From an uncultured Collinsella sp. (GTDB taxonomy: Bacteria; Actinomycetota; Coriobacteriia; Coriobacteriales; Coriobacteriaceae): a DNA stretch of 14,406 nt. Each line of letters starts with the position of its first letter. Position 1 is the first letter of the stretch. The notes below the pieces were generated by a model that made no database searches, was not told where the DNA came from, and worked only from the letters and a program-made list of their open reading frames with translations. The stretch is from NCBI GenBank assembly GCA_902495545.1, contig CABUXM010000055.1:1-14406 (forward strand), in the 5' to 3' direction. Position numbers and translations under genes: made by a program. Positions 1 through 5,982 of the stretch are shown here, one piece after another.

Positions 1-120
1 CATGATGACCTGAACAATCCTCATGCTAGGGGGAAGGTTTTGTCGCGTAGCGGAAATTGGCCTCCACCCGCTGAGCGGGTGGCTTTCTATGCCGCGCGGC
101 ACGGACTAAAGTCCATGAAT
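1..120 (+). mobile_element. Possible right end of an IS200/IS605-type element
   Basis: Three dyads lie in tandem: CCACCCGC-tga-GCGGGTGG (64-82, followed by cttt), the palindrome GCCGCGCGGC (91-100) and GGACT-aa-AGTCC (103-114). Successive subterminal hairpins after a tnpB stop are typical of IS200/IS605 right ends, where they also form the 3' part of the omega-RNA. A short frame ending in TGA at 11-13 could be the tail of such a gene, but too little is visible to identify it. The stretch abuts a truncated hydrolase gene, which fits an insertion. No transposase is seen, and a plain terminator (64-90) next to unrelated dyads is the alternative. The exact element end is not resolved. Confidence 0.3.
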
Positions 121-228
121 AAAACAATCCCGCGGGTATTTGGGTGCGCACGCATTGACCGTGTCCTTGCACGCCCAATATGCGCCGTAAAAGCCGTCTT
201 CTTCAACGTCAAAGTGAATGCGCTTCAT
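106..228 (-). pseudogene. N-terminal stub of an alpha/beta hydrolase (BAAT/acyl-thioesterase-like)
   Basis: A 40-residue frame begins with ATG at 228, only 9 nt after the stop of the upstream methyltransferase, so it belongs to the same minus-strand operon. The start MKRIHFDVEEDGFYGAYW resembles the N-terminus of small alpha/beta hydrolases annotated as acyl-CoA thioester hydrolase/BAAT-like proteins, which run to several hundred residues. Only about the first 20 residues look native. The rest (from about TVNACAPK) has no family character, and the stop codon falls inside the GGACTAAAGTCC dyad. The gene therefore appears cut off, probably by the sequence at 1-120. The family assignment rests on a short stretch and is tentative. 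Confidence 0.4.
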
Positions 229-237
229 TTTTGCTTC

Positions 238-1068
238 TCAAAATCTTATTTTCACGATTTGCATTTTCATCCCGTTGTCACCGACCCTTGCAAGAAACCG
301 GAAAAAGCCGCTGACAGAAGGGTCTCTCAAATCGTTGTAGCCCAGCATATAGCCGCGACTTGTGACCTGCAGACGGCTGTTCCACGCGCCGATTTCCTTG
401 GCGGCATCCGAAACCGCAAAATAGGCCCCCACATCCTTGATTTTTGCAGCCTTAAGCCATGTTTTTGCGATCATCTTTACTGCCGTCCGATTGGCAGCAT
501 CAAAGACCAGCACACCGCCGGGGAAAGCGTCCGCTATCCCCCGCACCAGTTCTCGGACCTGCTGGGTCAGAAAGTAATAGAACACCCCGGAGGCAAAGAA
601 CACCACCCCGCCGGAGGCATCGATTTTGCTAAACCATGCGGTGTCTTTCAGGTCGCAGGGGATATTTTGTTCTCGATCCCCGGCGGGCAGCAGCTGCTGC
701 CGCAAGGCAATCACATCCGGGAAGTCCAGATTGTAGATCTTGCATCTACCGTTGTCGCAGGTTCTGCCGGTGTTGTCCAGCCCGCAGCCCAGATTGACCA
801 CCGCCGCATTGGGGTGGCCTTTCAGGTAATCTCGCACCTCGAAAGCAAGATCACTCTGCCGTGTGGCCACCTCCAGCGCACCAAAGCGCTGCATCAGGCA
901 GCGGGAGTTTTTCTCTGCCTCTGAAAAGTCGTAGTCGATCTGGTCGAGCAGACGAACCGCTGTTTCATCCCTGTAAAGGTTCGGGTACAGCTCCGTACAC
1001 AGCTTTCGGGAATACAGCGGGAGGATCAGCGTCTCCTGAACGGTGTTTTTCTCAATTTTACATTTCAT
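238..1068 (-). CDS. Class I SAM-dependent methyltransferase (leucine carboxyl methyltransferase-like fold)
   Basis: A 276-residue protein. The start is the ATG of MKCKIEKNTV, which has an AGGAAG ribosome site a few bases upstream; a longer frame exists but reads back into degraded sequence. Motif I is VVNLGCGLDN (about residues 90-99), with the acidic SAM-ribose region at YNLDFPDV (112-119). The order 'long N-terminal helix region, then VVNLGCGLDNTG, then a DFPDV motif' is that of the LCM/PPM family, whose members O-methylate carboxylates of proteins or small molecules. The substrate cannot be read from sequence. The gene is third in a methyltransferase operon, 11 nt after the stop of a membrane-protein tail and 9 nt before a hydrolase stub. 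Complete in appearance; family confident, role unknown. Confidence 0.85.
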   Translation of the reverse strand: MKCKIEKNTVQETLILPLYSRKLCTELYPNLYRDETAVRLLDQIDYDFSEAEKNSRCLMQRFGALEVATRQSDLAFEVRDYLKGHPNAAVVNLGCGLDNTGRTCDNGRCKIYNLDFPDVIALRQQLLPAGDREQNIPCDLKDTAWFSKIDASGGVVFFASGVFYYFLTQQVRELVRGIADAFPGGVLVFDAANRTAVKMIAKTWLKAAKIKDVGAYFAVSDAAKEIGAWNSRLQVTSRGYMLGYNDLRDPSVSGFFRFLARVGDNGMKMQIVKIRF

Positions 1069-1079
1069 AGGTTTCTTCC

Positions 1080-1181
1080 TCAGTGAATAAATACTGTCAT
1101 AATTGCCGCCAGCACAGCCGCTGTGACCGTCATGCCTAACGTCATGTGCAGGATGGATGCAAAAATGCCCGCATGGCGTCC
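1080..1181 (-). pseudogene. C-terminal tail of a lost membrane protein
   Basis: On the minus strand the frame RHAGIFASILHMTLGMT then VTAAVLAAIMTVFIH runs to a TGA 11 nt before the start of the LCM-like methyltransferase, the position expected for a preceding operon gene. It is strongly hydrophobic, like a last transmembrane helix, and quite unlike the out-of-frame end of the truncated methyltransferase that overlaps it. It begins within the 20-bp inverted repeat, so everything upstream of the repeat seems to have been lost or replaced. The family is not recognisable from this length. The frame could be fortuitous. Confidence 0.35.
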
Positions 1182-1501
1182 TCAAACGCCATATCCGCCA
1201 CACTGCCTTGCAGAACTGCGCAACGCCCTTCTTGAATTGCAGTTCGGTTGAGCTTTCTGGCCTTTTCCACGCTGACGGGCGAATAGTCGATGCCCTTGAC
1301 GACGCCATGCGGGCATTTTTTCAGCAGCCGTTTTATGTTTGCCCCGCCGCCGCAGCCGCAATCCAGCACCTTGGCATTTGGCGCAAGTCGTAGAAATCGA
1401 AGCCCCCACCGCGCCACAGGGCTGTGGCCCAGATTCATCATGGCAACCATAAGTTTTCCGCCGAGTCCCACGGGCTTGCGGGTGTTTTCAAAGAACGACA
1501 T
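1142..1501 (-). pseudogene. Truncated class I SAM-dependent methyltransferase
   Basis: The start is the ATG of MSFFENTRKP with GGAGAGG just upstream; it overlaps the end of the preceding methyltransferase gene by 14 nt, so the two were translationally coupled. Motif I is KVLDCGCGGGANIKRLL (44-60), then the acidic residue of GIDYSPVSVEKARKLN (70-85) and the start of the next motif, GSVADMAFEDA (99-109). Family members normally continue for roughly 90 more residues (SAM-contacting and substrate region). Here the frame changes to MRAFLHPSCT and stops at residue 119, exactly where a 20-bp inverted copy of the gene's own KCPHGVV-coding segment begins. Only about half of the Rossmann-like domain remains, so activity is unlikely. 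Confidence 0.75.
1161..1320. repeat. 20-bp perfect inverted repeat flanking 120 bp
   Basis: AAAAATGCCCGCATGGCGTC (1161-1180) is the exact reverse complement of 1301-1320. The copy at 1301-1320 sits at its native place, coding KCPHGVV in the truncated methyltransferase. The copy at 1161-1180 marks the point where that protein loses its family sequence. This fits a fold-back or template-switch rearrangement; inversion between the arms would be possible in principle. A chimeric assembly join is the alternative. Confidence 0.85.
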
Positions 1502-2117
1502 CTGGCCTCTCCGATTTCGTGCATTCCGCATAGGTCAACGGGAACGAGGCCTTCAGCACCGCGCTTTTCTGCACCGCCCAGCCGTTTTGACGCAGGAAAC
1601 GTAGGTATTCCTCGCTTGTCCACCTGCTGTGGAGGGGGAATCCCGCCATACTCATGAAAAAGGCTTTTGCCTTGCCGGAAACCGAGCTTCCCGCATGGGT
1701 GAAGGTTGGCGCGATGAGCACGCCGTCGTCCTTCAGCACCCGCCTGATTTCTTGCAGGGCCTTTTCCGGATGCGGCACTATATGAAGCGCGTTGGACGCG
1801 ATCACCACTTCGAAGGACTTCTGTGCATAGGGCAGGCGGAACATATCTTGTACGGAAAAGTGCAGCTTTGCGGATTGATTGCCCCGTTTCGCTTCAAGGA
1901 TCATCTTTGCAGAAGCGTCCGTAGCCTCGATGTGCGCCGCCGCATTCACGATGCTCTTTGCGATAAGCCCCGTGCCGGTGGCAACCTCCAGCACGGTTTT
2001 TGCTTTCACCACCGGCCTGATCAGCTCATACATCTTCTCATACGCCGCCCGGTCCTTTCGCATGAAACGGTCGTACCGACCGGCATTCTTGTCCCAGAAG
2101 CCCTTGCGTTCGTGCAT
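1488..2117 (-). CDS. Class I SAM-dependent methyltransferase (UbiE/Methyltransf_11 type)
   Basis: A 209-residue protein, full length for the family. The ATG at 2117 is preferred over an upstream in-frame TTG because a GGGGG-type ribosome site lies just before it. Motif I is TVLEVATGTG (41-50), the acidic motif II residue is in IEATDASA (63-70), the post-I motif is SVQDMFRLPY (88-97), and motif III is RRVLKDDGVLIAPTF (125-139). This is the layout of small-molecule methyltransferases that often modify lipids, quinones or natural products. It is first in an operon with two further methyltransferase genes. The promoter carries an iron-box-like sequence, so iron-dependent expression is possible. 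The substrate is not known. Confidence 0.85.
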   Translation of the reverse strand: MHERKGFWDKNAGRYDRFMRKDRAAYEKMYELIRPVVKAKTVLEVATGTGLIAKSIVNAAAHIEATDASAKMILEAKRGNQSAKLHFSVQDMFRLPYAQKSFEVVIASNALHIVPHPEKALQEIRRVLKDDGVLIAPTFTHAGSSVSGKAKAFFMSMAGFPLHSRWTSEEYLRFLRQNGWAVQKSAVLKASFPLTYAECTKSERPDVVL

Positions 2118-2134
2118 GGCTATCGCCCCCAAAC

Positions 2135-2191
2135 AGTTAGAGCAATCTAACTATAACACACGAACCATGAAGTAAGATAAGGCTAACCTTA
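2135..2191 (-). promoter_or_regulatory. Methyltransferase operon promoter with DtxR/IdeR-like iron box and second dyad
   Basis: TAAGATAAGGCTAACCTTA (2173-2191) matches the DtxR/IdeR consensus TTAGGTTAGGCTAACCTAA at 15 of 19 positions, including the unbroken core AGGCTAACCT. On the minus strand TATAGT (2155-2150) can serve as -10, with the iron box lying over the -35 position 17 bp upstream. A second perfect dyad, AGTTAGA-GCAA-TCTAACT (2135-2152), overlaps the -10/start region. Two operators placed over -35 and -10 suit repression. The binding protein is inferred from the motif only; no DtxR gene is in view. Confidence 0.55.
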
Positions 2192-2300
2192 TTTCTTGGC
2201 CAAGACGCATCTCTCCGACCCTTTGAATCGCCCCTTTTCACGCCACCCGCTACGAACTCCGGCGGAAACCAGGGAGTGATTAAAGGAGCGACCTGCGGTT

Positions 2301-2375
2301 TTGCGAATCAATTGAGGCATTCCCGAAATTGCGAATCAAGGGCCTGATTCGCCCAAATTGCGCACGAATCAGCCC
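2301..2375. repeat. GCGAATCA repeats able to form alternative hairpins
   Basis: TTGCGAATCAA occurs at 2301-2311 and 2329-2339, and CGAATCA again at 2365-2371. One complementary TGATTCGC lies at 2345-2352. It can pair with the upstream copy (8-bp stem, loop agggcc) or with the downstream copy (extended by GGGC/GCCC), so the pairings exclude each other. This may be a dispersed extragenic repeat or a relic leader; no gene follows closely. Confidence 0.5.
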
Positions 2376-2445
2376 TTAGGCGGTACGACGCGACACGCAT
2401 CGACAACACTCGGACTGGACTAGCCGCTGAATGGGAATAGAAATA

Positions 2446-2457
2446 GAACATTTGTTC
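2446..2457. promoter_or_regulatory. LexA (SOS) box-like palindrome, orphan
   Basis: GAACATTTGTTC fits the Gram-positive LexA core GAAC-N4-GTTC and extends by one pair to AGAACA-tt-TGTTCT. No SOS-type gene follows within the gene-free interval on either strand, so it is either a leftover of a deleted gene or a chance match. Confidence 0.35.
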
Positions 2458-2552
2458 TTGTTTTTCATACGGATTCGTACGGTTCCGATGGCGATTGATG
2501 GGGGCGTTTCGCAACCACCGCACCTGCAAGCCACATGGTTTCACAATCGGGC

Positions 2553-2592
2553 AAAAACTCAGAAGGCTCCTCGTGAAAAACGAGGAGCCTTC
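2553..2592 (-). terminator. Rho-independent terminator of the reductase/dehydrogenase operon
   Basis: A 13-bp perfect stem (GAAGGCTCCTCGT with its complement, 2562-2574 and 2580-2592) and a 5-nt loop are followed on the minus strand by tgagttttt. It lies about 40 nt beyond the stop codon of the alcohol dehydrogenase gene. Confidence 0.85.
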
Positions 2593-2633
2593 CCGTTTCC
2601 TTCGGCGCGGGCGGATCGGGACGGAGCGCCGAT

Positions 2634-3797
2634 CTAGAGGCACTCGGTCAGAATCTGGAACACCTCGCTGCGCTCCAGTTTCTTGGCGCAGCCGTCGGTG
2701 AGCACGCAGGTGTCCGCAACCTTGTGCAGCGTCTCGTCGGATGCGTCGGAGCCCATCTCGGCGAAGCTCGTGGGAAGCCCCATCTCGCCGATGAACGTCT
2801 GCAGGCGGTCGATGCCCTCCAGCGCCACCGTAAGGTCGTCTTTGCCCTTGGCGTCGACGCCCCACACCTCGCGCGCCCAGCGGGCGAACTGCGCGGGCGC
2901 CTCGGGGACCAGGTGGCGGTAGAGCGCAGGGTGGATGACCGCGAGGCCCATTCCGTGGTTGGTGTGGGTGTACGCGCCGTACTGGTGCTGGATCATGTGC
3001 GCCTGGAAGTCCGTTGACTTGCCGATCTTGAGCACGCCGTTCTCGGCCATAGCGGAGTCGTATACGAGCTCGCTGAGCGCCTCGAGGCTCTGATTGTCGT
3101 CCGCGATGATCCGCATGTTGCGGATGACGTTACACTGGATGGCGAGGTTGATGTCGTCGGTGACATTGCGCCCGCGCGGGCTTCCGAAATAGCTCTCCAT
3201 GCAGTGCGAGAGCGTGTCGAACGCGCCACTCATGAACTGCGCGTGCGGTACGGTGAGCGTGAGCGCCGGGTCGAGCGCCGCCCACATGGGCATCGCCCCC
3301 AGATAGGCGCCCTTCACGTGCGTCTCCTCGTTGGTGATGACGGCGCCGTTGTTCTGCTCGGCGCCCGTGCCGGAGAGCGTCACGATGCAGCCCATGGGGA
3401 TGAACGAGCTCGGCATCTTGCCGTCGGCGTGCTCAAACGTCTCGATGTCCTCGTCAAGCATCGCCTGTGCGGAGACCACCTTGCAGCAGTCGAAGACCGA
3501 CCCGCCGCCGACGGCGAGAATGAAGTCGACCTGCTCCTCGCGTGCGAGTGCGGCACCTTCCTGGCACTTCTCGTAGGTCGGGTTGGGCATGATGCCGCCG
3601 AAGTCCACGACGCGCTTGCCCGCGCTCGTGAGCTTATCGACCACGTGGCCGTAGACGCCGGTTCGTTTGACCGAGCCTCCGCCGTAGGCGAGCATCACTG
3701 TCCTGCCCATGGCACCCATCTCGGCGTCGAGTGCCTGGTCCATAGCCCCCTCGCCGAAGTAGTTCCTGACCGGGTAGTCGTACGTGAATGAGTTCAT
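2634..3797 (-). CDS. Iron-containing (YqhD/butanol dehydrogenase-type) alcohol dehydrogenase
   Basis: A 387-residue protein, the usual length. The ATG before NSFTYDYPV has a perfect AGGAGG upstream. It is predicted to be a cytosolic NAD(P)H-dependent reductase of aldehydes to alcohols. The dinucleotide-binding half carries GGGS at 97-100 (VGGGSVFDCCK). The metal ligands fall at D194 (GAFDTLSH), H198, H267 (QAHMIQ) and H281 (TNHGMG), the same positions as the zinc ligands Asp194, His198, His267 and His281 described for E. coli YqhD. It is second in an operon, 44 nt after an aldo/keto reductase, and has its own terminator. The family is certain; YqhD-like broad aldehyde reduction is the best guess, and the natural substrate is unknown. 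Confidence 0.93.
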   Translation of the reverse strand: MNSFTYDYPVRNYFGEGAMDQALDAEMGAMGRTVMLAYGGGSVKRTGVYGHVVDKLTSAGKRVVDFGGIMPNPTYEKCQEGAALAREEQVDFILAVGGGSVFDCCKVVSAQAMLDEDIETFEHADGKMPSSFIPMGCIVTLSGTGAEQNNGAVITNEETHVKGAYLGAMPMWAALDPALTLTVPHAQFMSGAFDTLSHCMESYFGSPRGRNVTDDINLAIQCNVIRNMRIIADDNQSLEALSELVYDSAMAENGVLKIGKSTDFQAHMIQHQYGAYTHTNHGMGLAVIHPALYRHLVPEAPAQFARWAREVWGVDAKGKDDLTVALEGIDRLQTFIGEMGLPTSFAEMGSDASDETLHKVADTCVLTDGCAKKLERSEVFQILTECL

Positions 3798-3841
3798 GGC
3801 AATTCCTCCTAGTAAGTTATCAGTGCGGTCTGACCGCTCGT

Positions 3842-4693
3842 CTACACGTTGCGCACGAGCCCGGACATCCATTCGATGGTGGCGGGGTCGTGGTGGTCGA
3901 AGAACGCGCTGCGCCCGGTGTCGAGCGCGGCGATGGCGACCATCTCGTCGTCGCCCAGCGCGAAGTCGAAGACGTCGAAGTTTTGCTCCATGCGATCGCG
4001 GTGCGTGCTCTTAGGGATACAGACCACACCGCGCTGCAGCAGCCAGCGCAACACGACCTGGGCGACCGTCTTGCCGTGCGCCTCGCCGATGCGAGCGAGG
4101 ACCTCGTTGCGGAAGAGGTCGTTTCTGCCCTCCGCAAAGGGCGCCCAGCCCTCCATGGCTACCTCCTTGCCGGCCATATACTCCTGTGCCTCGCGCTGCT
4201 GGAAGAACACGTTGCACTCGACTTGGTTCACGGCGGGGGCGATGCGGTTGAACGAGATGAGGTTTGCGAGGTGATCGGGGTAGAAGTTAGCTGTGCCTAT
4301 GGCGCGGATAACGCCCTGCTCGTAGAGCTCCTCCATGGCGCGCCACGCGCCGAAGACGTCGCCGAACGGCTGGTGGATGAGGTAGAGGTCGACGTAGTCG
4401 AGCCCCAACCGCTTGAGCGATGCGTCGAAGCCGCGCTTGGCCCCCTCGTAGCTCGCATCCGACATCCACAGCTTAGTCGTCACGAACACCTCGTCGCGCG
4501 GCAGGCCGCTCGCGCGAATGGCGGCCCCGACCGCCTCCTCGTTGCCGTAGCTCGCGGCCGTGTCGAGCAGCCGGTAGCCGACCGAGAGCGCGTCCTCCAC
4601 GGCGCGCTGGCATTCCGCGGCGTCCGGGATCTGGTACACGCCGAAGCCGAGCTGCGGCATCCTGACGCCGTTGTTCAAGGTGATGTAGTCCAT
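3842..4693 (-). CDS. Aldo/keto reductase 1 (2,5-diketogluconate reductase-like)
   Basis: A 283-residue protein. The ATG of MDYITLNNGV follows AAGGAAGG. The catalytic tetrad is present: D44 and Y49 (LLDTAASYGNE), K74 (TTKLW) and H107 (LIHQPFGD). The NADPH-binding end is IPKSTHRDRMEQN (226-238). These soluble (beta/alpha)8 barrel enzymes reduce aldehydes, ketones, methylglyoxal or keto-sugars with NADPH. It is first in an operon with the YqhD-type dehydrogenase, which implies two-enzyme handling of reactive carbonyls. It is a paralogue of aldo/keto reductase 2 (shared LGLDYVD and the IHQP/LHQP motif). Its control region matches that of the paralogue, pointing to control by the nearby LysR protein. 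Confidence 0.92.
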   Translation of the reverse strand: MDYITLNNGVRMPQLGFGVYQIPDAAECQRAVEDALSVGYRLLDTAASYGNEEAVGAAIRASGLPRDEVFVTTKLWMSDASYEGAKRGFDASLKRLGLDYVDLYLIHQPFGDVFGAWRAMEELYEQGVIRAIGTANFYPDHLANLISFNRIAPAVNQVECNVFFQQREAQEYMAGKEVAMEGWAPFAEGRNDLFRNEVLARIGEAHGKTVAQVVLRWLLQRGVVCIPKSTHRDRMEQNFDVFDFALGDDEMVAIAALDTGRSAFFDHHDPATIEWMSGLVRNV

Positions 4694-4751
4694 GGTGCCT
4701 TCCTTTCTCGCAACTTGACGTATCCACCATACGAGGGGCGCCGCGCCGGCG

Positions 4752-4807
4752 GAAGTTTCCGTTGGTGAGGGTTCTATAACGCTGGGGTGCACACGGGGTT
4801 ATAACCC
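4752..4807. promoter_or_regulatory. Candidate LysR-type control region of the AKR1-dehydrogenase operon
   Basis: The blocks GAAGTT (4752-4757), CGTTGG (4760-4765) and TATAACgcTGGGGT (4775-4788) recur in the same order and spacing upstream of aldo/keto reductase 2. TATAAC starts 82 nt before the AKR1 start codon. A perfect palindrome GGGTTATAACCC follows at 4796-4807, so TATAAC (4775-4780) and GTTATA (4798-4803) also form an inverted pair 17 nt apart. AT-flanked interrupted dyads are typical LysR targets; binding is inferred. Confidence 0.6.
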
Positions 4808-5006
4808 ACAGGTTCTAGGCGTCACCTCAAAGAGATCGGCGCCGAGCTCGTCGGCAATGGTCTGAGCTACGACAGCGGTGTGGCTCTGTGCCGAGTAGTA
4901 GGCCACGAGGGCGTTGCCGTCTGCAGCGGGCACTGCGGCGGGCTCATCCTCGACAGTCGACTGGTCCTCGGCGGCGGTTTGGTTGGTCCGTTGTCGTCTG
5001 AGTGCT
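4799..5006 (-). pseudogene. Flavodoxin fragment (lipoprotein-type linker plus first beta-alpha unit)
   Basis: Starting at the aldo/keto reductase 2 stop but in another frame, the minus strand reads an Ala/Asp/Glu-rich linker (TNQTAAEDQSTVEDEP) and then ALVAYYSAQSHT and TIADELGADLFEVTP before ending in RTCGL and TAA. ALVAY-S-x4-T with ADELGADLFEV-P is the first strand, phosphate loop and first helix of flavodoxins. The acidic linker is typical of secreted or lipoprotein flavodoxins. Both the N-terminal signal part and about two thirds of the domain are missing, and no good start exists, so this is an internal gene scrap. It suggests a flavodoxin once sat between the two aldo/keto reductase genes. 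Confidence 0.65.
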
Positions 5007-5853
5007 ACTCCTGCGCGTTGAAATCGGGGCGTATGGTCAGGTAGCCCGCGAGTGCTTCTTCAGTGGCGGTGTAGTAGGTCATGGTCCCGTCGAGCTTGGC
5101 AATCTCGGCCATCTCGTCTTCGGTGAGGGAAAAGTCGAAGATGTTCGCGTTGTCGGCGATGTGGGCGGGGTTCTTGGAGCCGGGGATGATGGAGGTGCCC
5201 ATCTGCACGTGCCAGCGCAGGATCACCTGGGCCGGGGTCTTGCCGTACTTCTCGGCGAGAGCGACGAAGATGGGCTCCTCCAGAAGACCTTTGTCGCCGT
5301 GGCCGAGCGGGTACCACGCCTCGATCACCGTGCCGTACGGCGCGAGGTAGGCGCGCAGGTCGCGCTGGGCGTGATAGGGGTGGCACTCAACGGTCACGAG
5401 CTGCGGCATGATGTCGGCGACCTCGATGACCTCGGTGATCTTGTCTTGCGGGAAGTTGGAGAGGCCGAGGGCGCGCACCTTGCCCGCGCGGTACGCCTCC
5501 TCCATCGTGCGCCACGCGGCCAGGTAGTCGCCTACCGGCTGGTGCAGGATGAGCATGTCGACGTAGTCGAGCCCCAGGCGCTGGAGCGTGGCGTCCACCG
5601 CCGGCATGCCCGCGTCGTAGACGCTCGGCCAGAGCTTGGTGGAGACGAAGATCTTGTCGCGCGTGATGCCGCTCTTGGCGATGGCACGGCCCACGGCGCG
5701 CTCGTTCATGTAGGCGTTGGCGGTGTCGATGTGTTCGTAGCCAGCCGCGAGCGCGGCGGCTGCGGACGCCTCGGCCTCGGCCGGGGTCATGAGGAAGGTG
5801 CCCAAACCTTCGATGGGCATCTCTACGTCATTGTTGAGCTTCAGATACTCCAT
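5005..5853 (-). CDS. Aldo/keto reductase 2
   Basis: A 282-residue protein. The ATG is preceded by AAGGAGGAG. The tetrad is D43 and Y48 (HIDTANAYMNE), K73 (STKLW) and H104 (LILHQPVGD). The cofactor end is IIPGSKNPAHIADN, where GSK replaces the more usual PKS, a variant found in several family members. It is an NADPH-dependent carbonyl reductase of the same subfamily as aldo/keto reductase 1, with a shared core around LQRLGLDYVD. It is transcribed divergently from a LysR regulator 129 bp away, the classic arrangement for a regulator's target. Its last bases are fused to a flavodoxin scrap, so the region after its stop has been rearranged, but the protein itself looks whole. Confidence 0.92.
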   Translation of the reverse strand: MEYLKLNNDVEMPIEGLGTFLMTPAEAEASAAAALAAGYEHIDTANAYMNERAVGRAIAKSGITRDKIFVSTKLWPSVYDAGMPAVDATLQRLGLDYVDMLILHQPVGDYLAAWRTMEEAYRAGKVRALGLSNFPQDKITEVIEVADIMPQLVTVECHPYHAQRDLRAYLAPYGTVIEAWYPLGHGDKGLLEEPIFVALAEKYGKTPAQVILRWHVQMGTSIIPGSKNPAHIADNANIFDFSLTEDEMAEIAKLDGTMTYYTATEEALAGYLTIRPDFNAQE

Positions 5854-5912
5854 GGTCTCCTCCTTAATGGTGACTTTTCGAATGCAATGCTACGGCGTTT
5901 ACTGACGTGCGA

Positions 5913-5952
5913 GAAGTTCACGTTGGAATGATGGATATAACCATGGGGTATA
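5913..5952. promoter_or_regulatory. Candidate LysR-type operator between AKR2 and the LysR gene
   Basis: GAAGTT (5913-5918), CGTTGG (5921-5926) and TATAACcaTGGGGT (5936-5949) reproduce the blocks seen before AKR1, with identical spacing. The last block is part of an imperfect dyad TATAACCATGGGGTATA (5936-5952) that contains a T-N11-A core (5938-5950). It starts 83 nt upstream of the AKR2 start codon and about 30 nt upstream of the LysR start, suited to joint activation and autoregulation. Confidence 0.65.
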
Positions 5953-5982
5953 TACGGCACATAATGCGTGACAGGAGGATCG

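Larger units (their letters stand above)
2192..2561. other. Gene-free interval between two minus-strand operons
   Basis: No frame here has family-like sequence; the apparent minus-strand frame running into the dehydrogenase gene is an overlap shadow. The interval holds the GCGAATCA repeats and the LexA-like box listed separately, and no tRNA-like fold was found. Together with the orphan box, its length suggests a gene may have been lost here. Confidence 0.5.

Noticed and set aside
40..924. 294-residue plus-strand open frame
   Set aside because: Antisense to the LCM-like methyltransferase, no family features, and no ribosome site.
1069..1308. N-terminal extension of the LCM-like methyltransferase
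   Set aside because: The frame is open but lacks family sequence; the ATG at 1068 has its own ribosome site, and the extension covers the rearranged junction.
2192..2561. tRNA or small RNA gene
   Set aside because: No cloverleaf, anticodon arm or CCA end could be found; only short dyads.
2308..2865. 185-residue minus-strand frame
   Set aside because: Overlaps the dehydrogenase 3' end in another frame and runs through its terminator.
3204..4768. Long plus-strand frames opposite the dehydrogenase and aldo/keto reductase 1
   Set aside because: Low-complexity Arg/Glu/Val/Asp shadows of genes with clear catalytic residues on the other strand.
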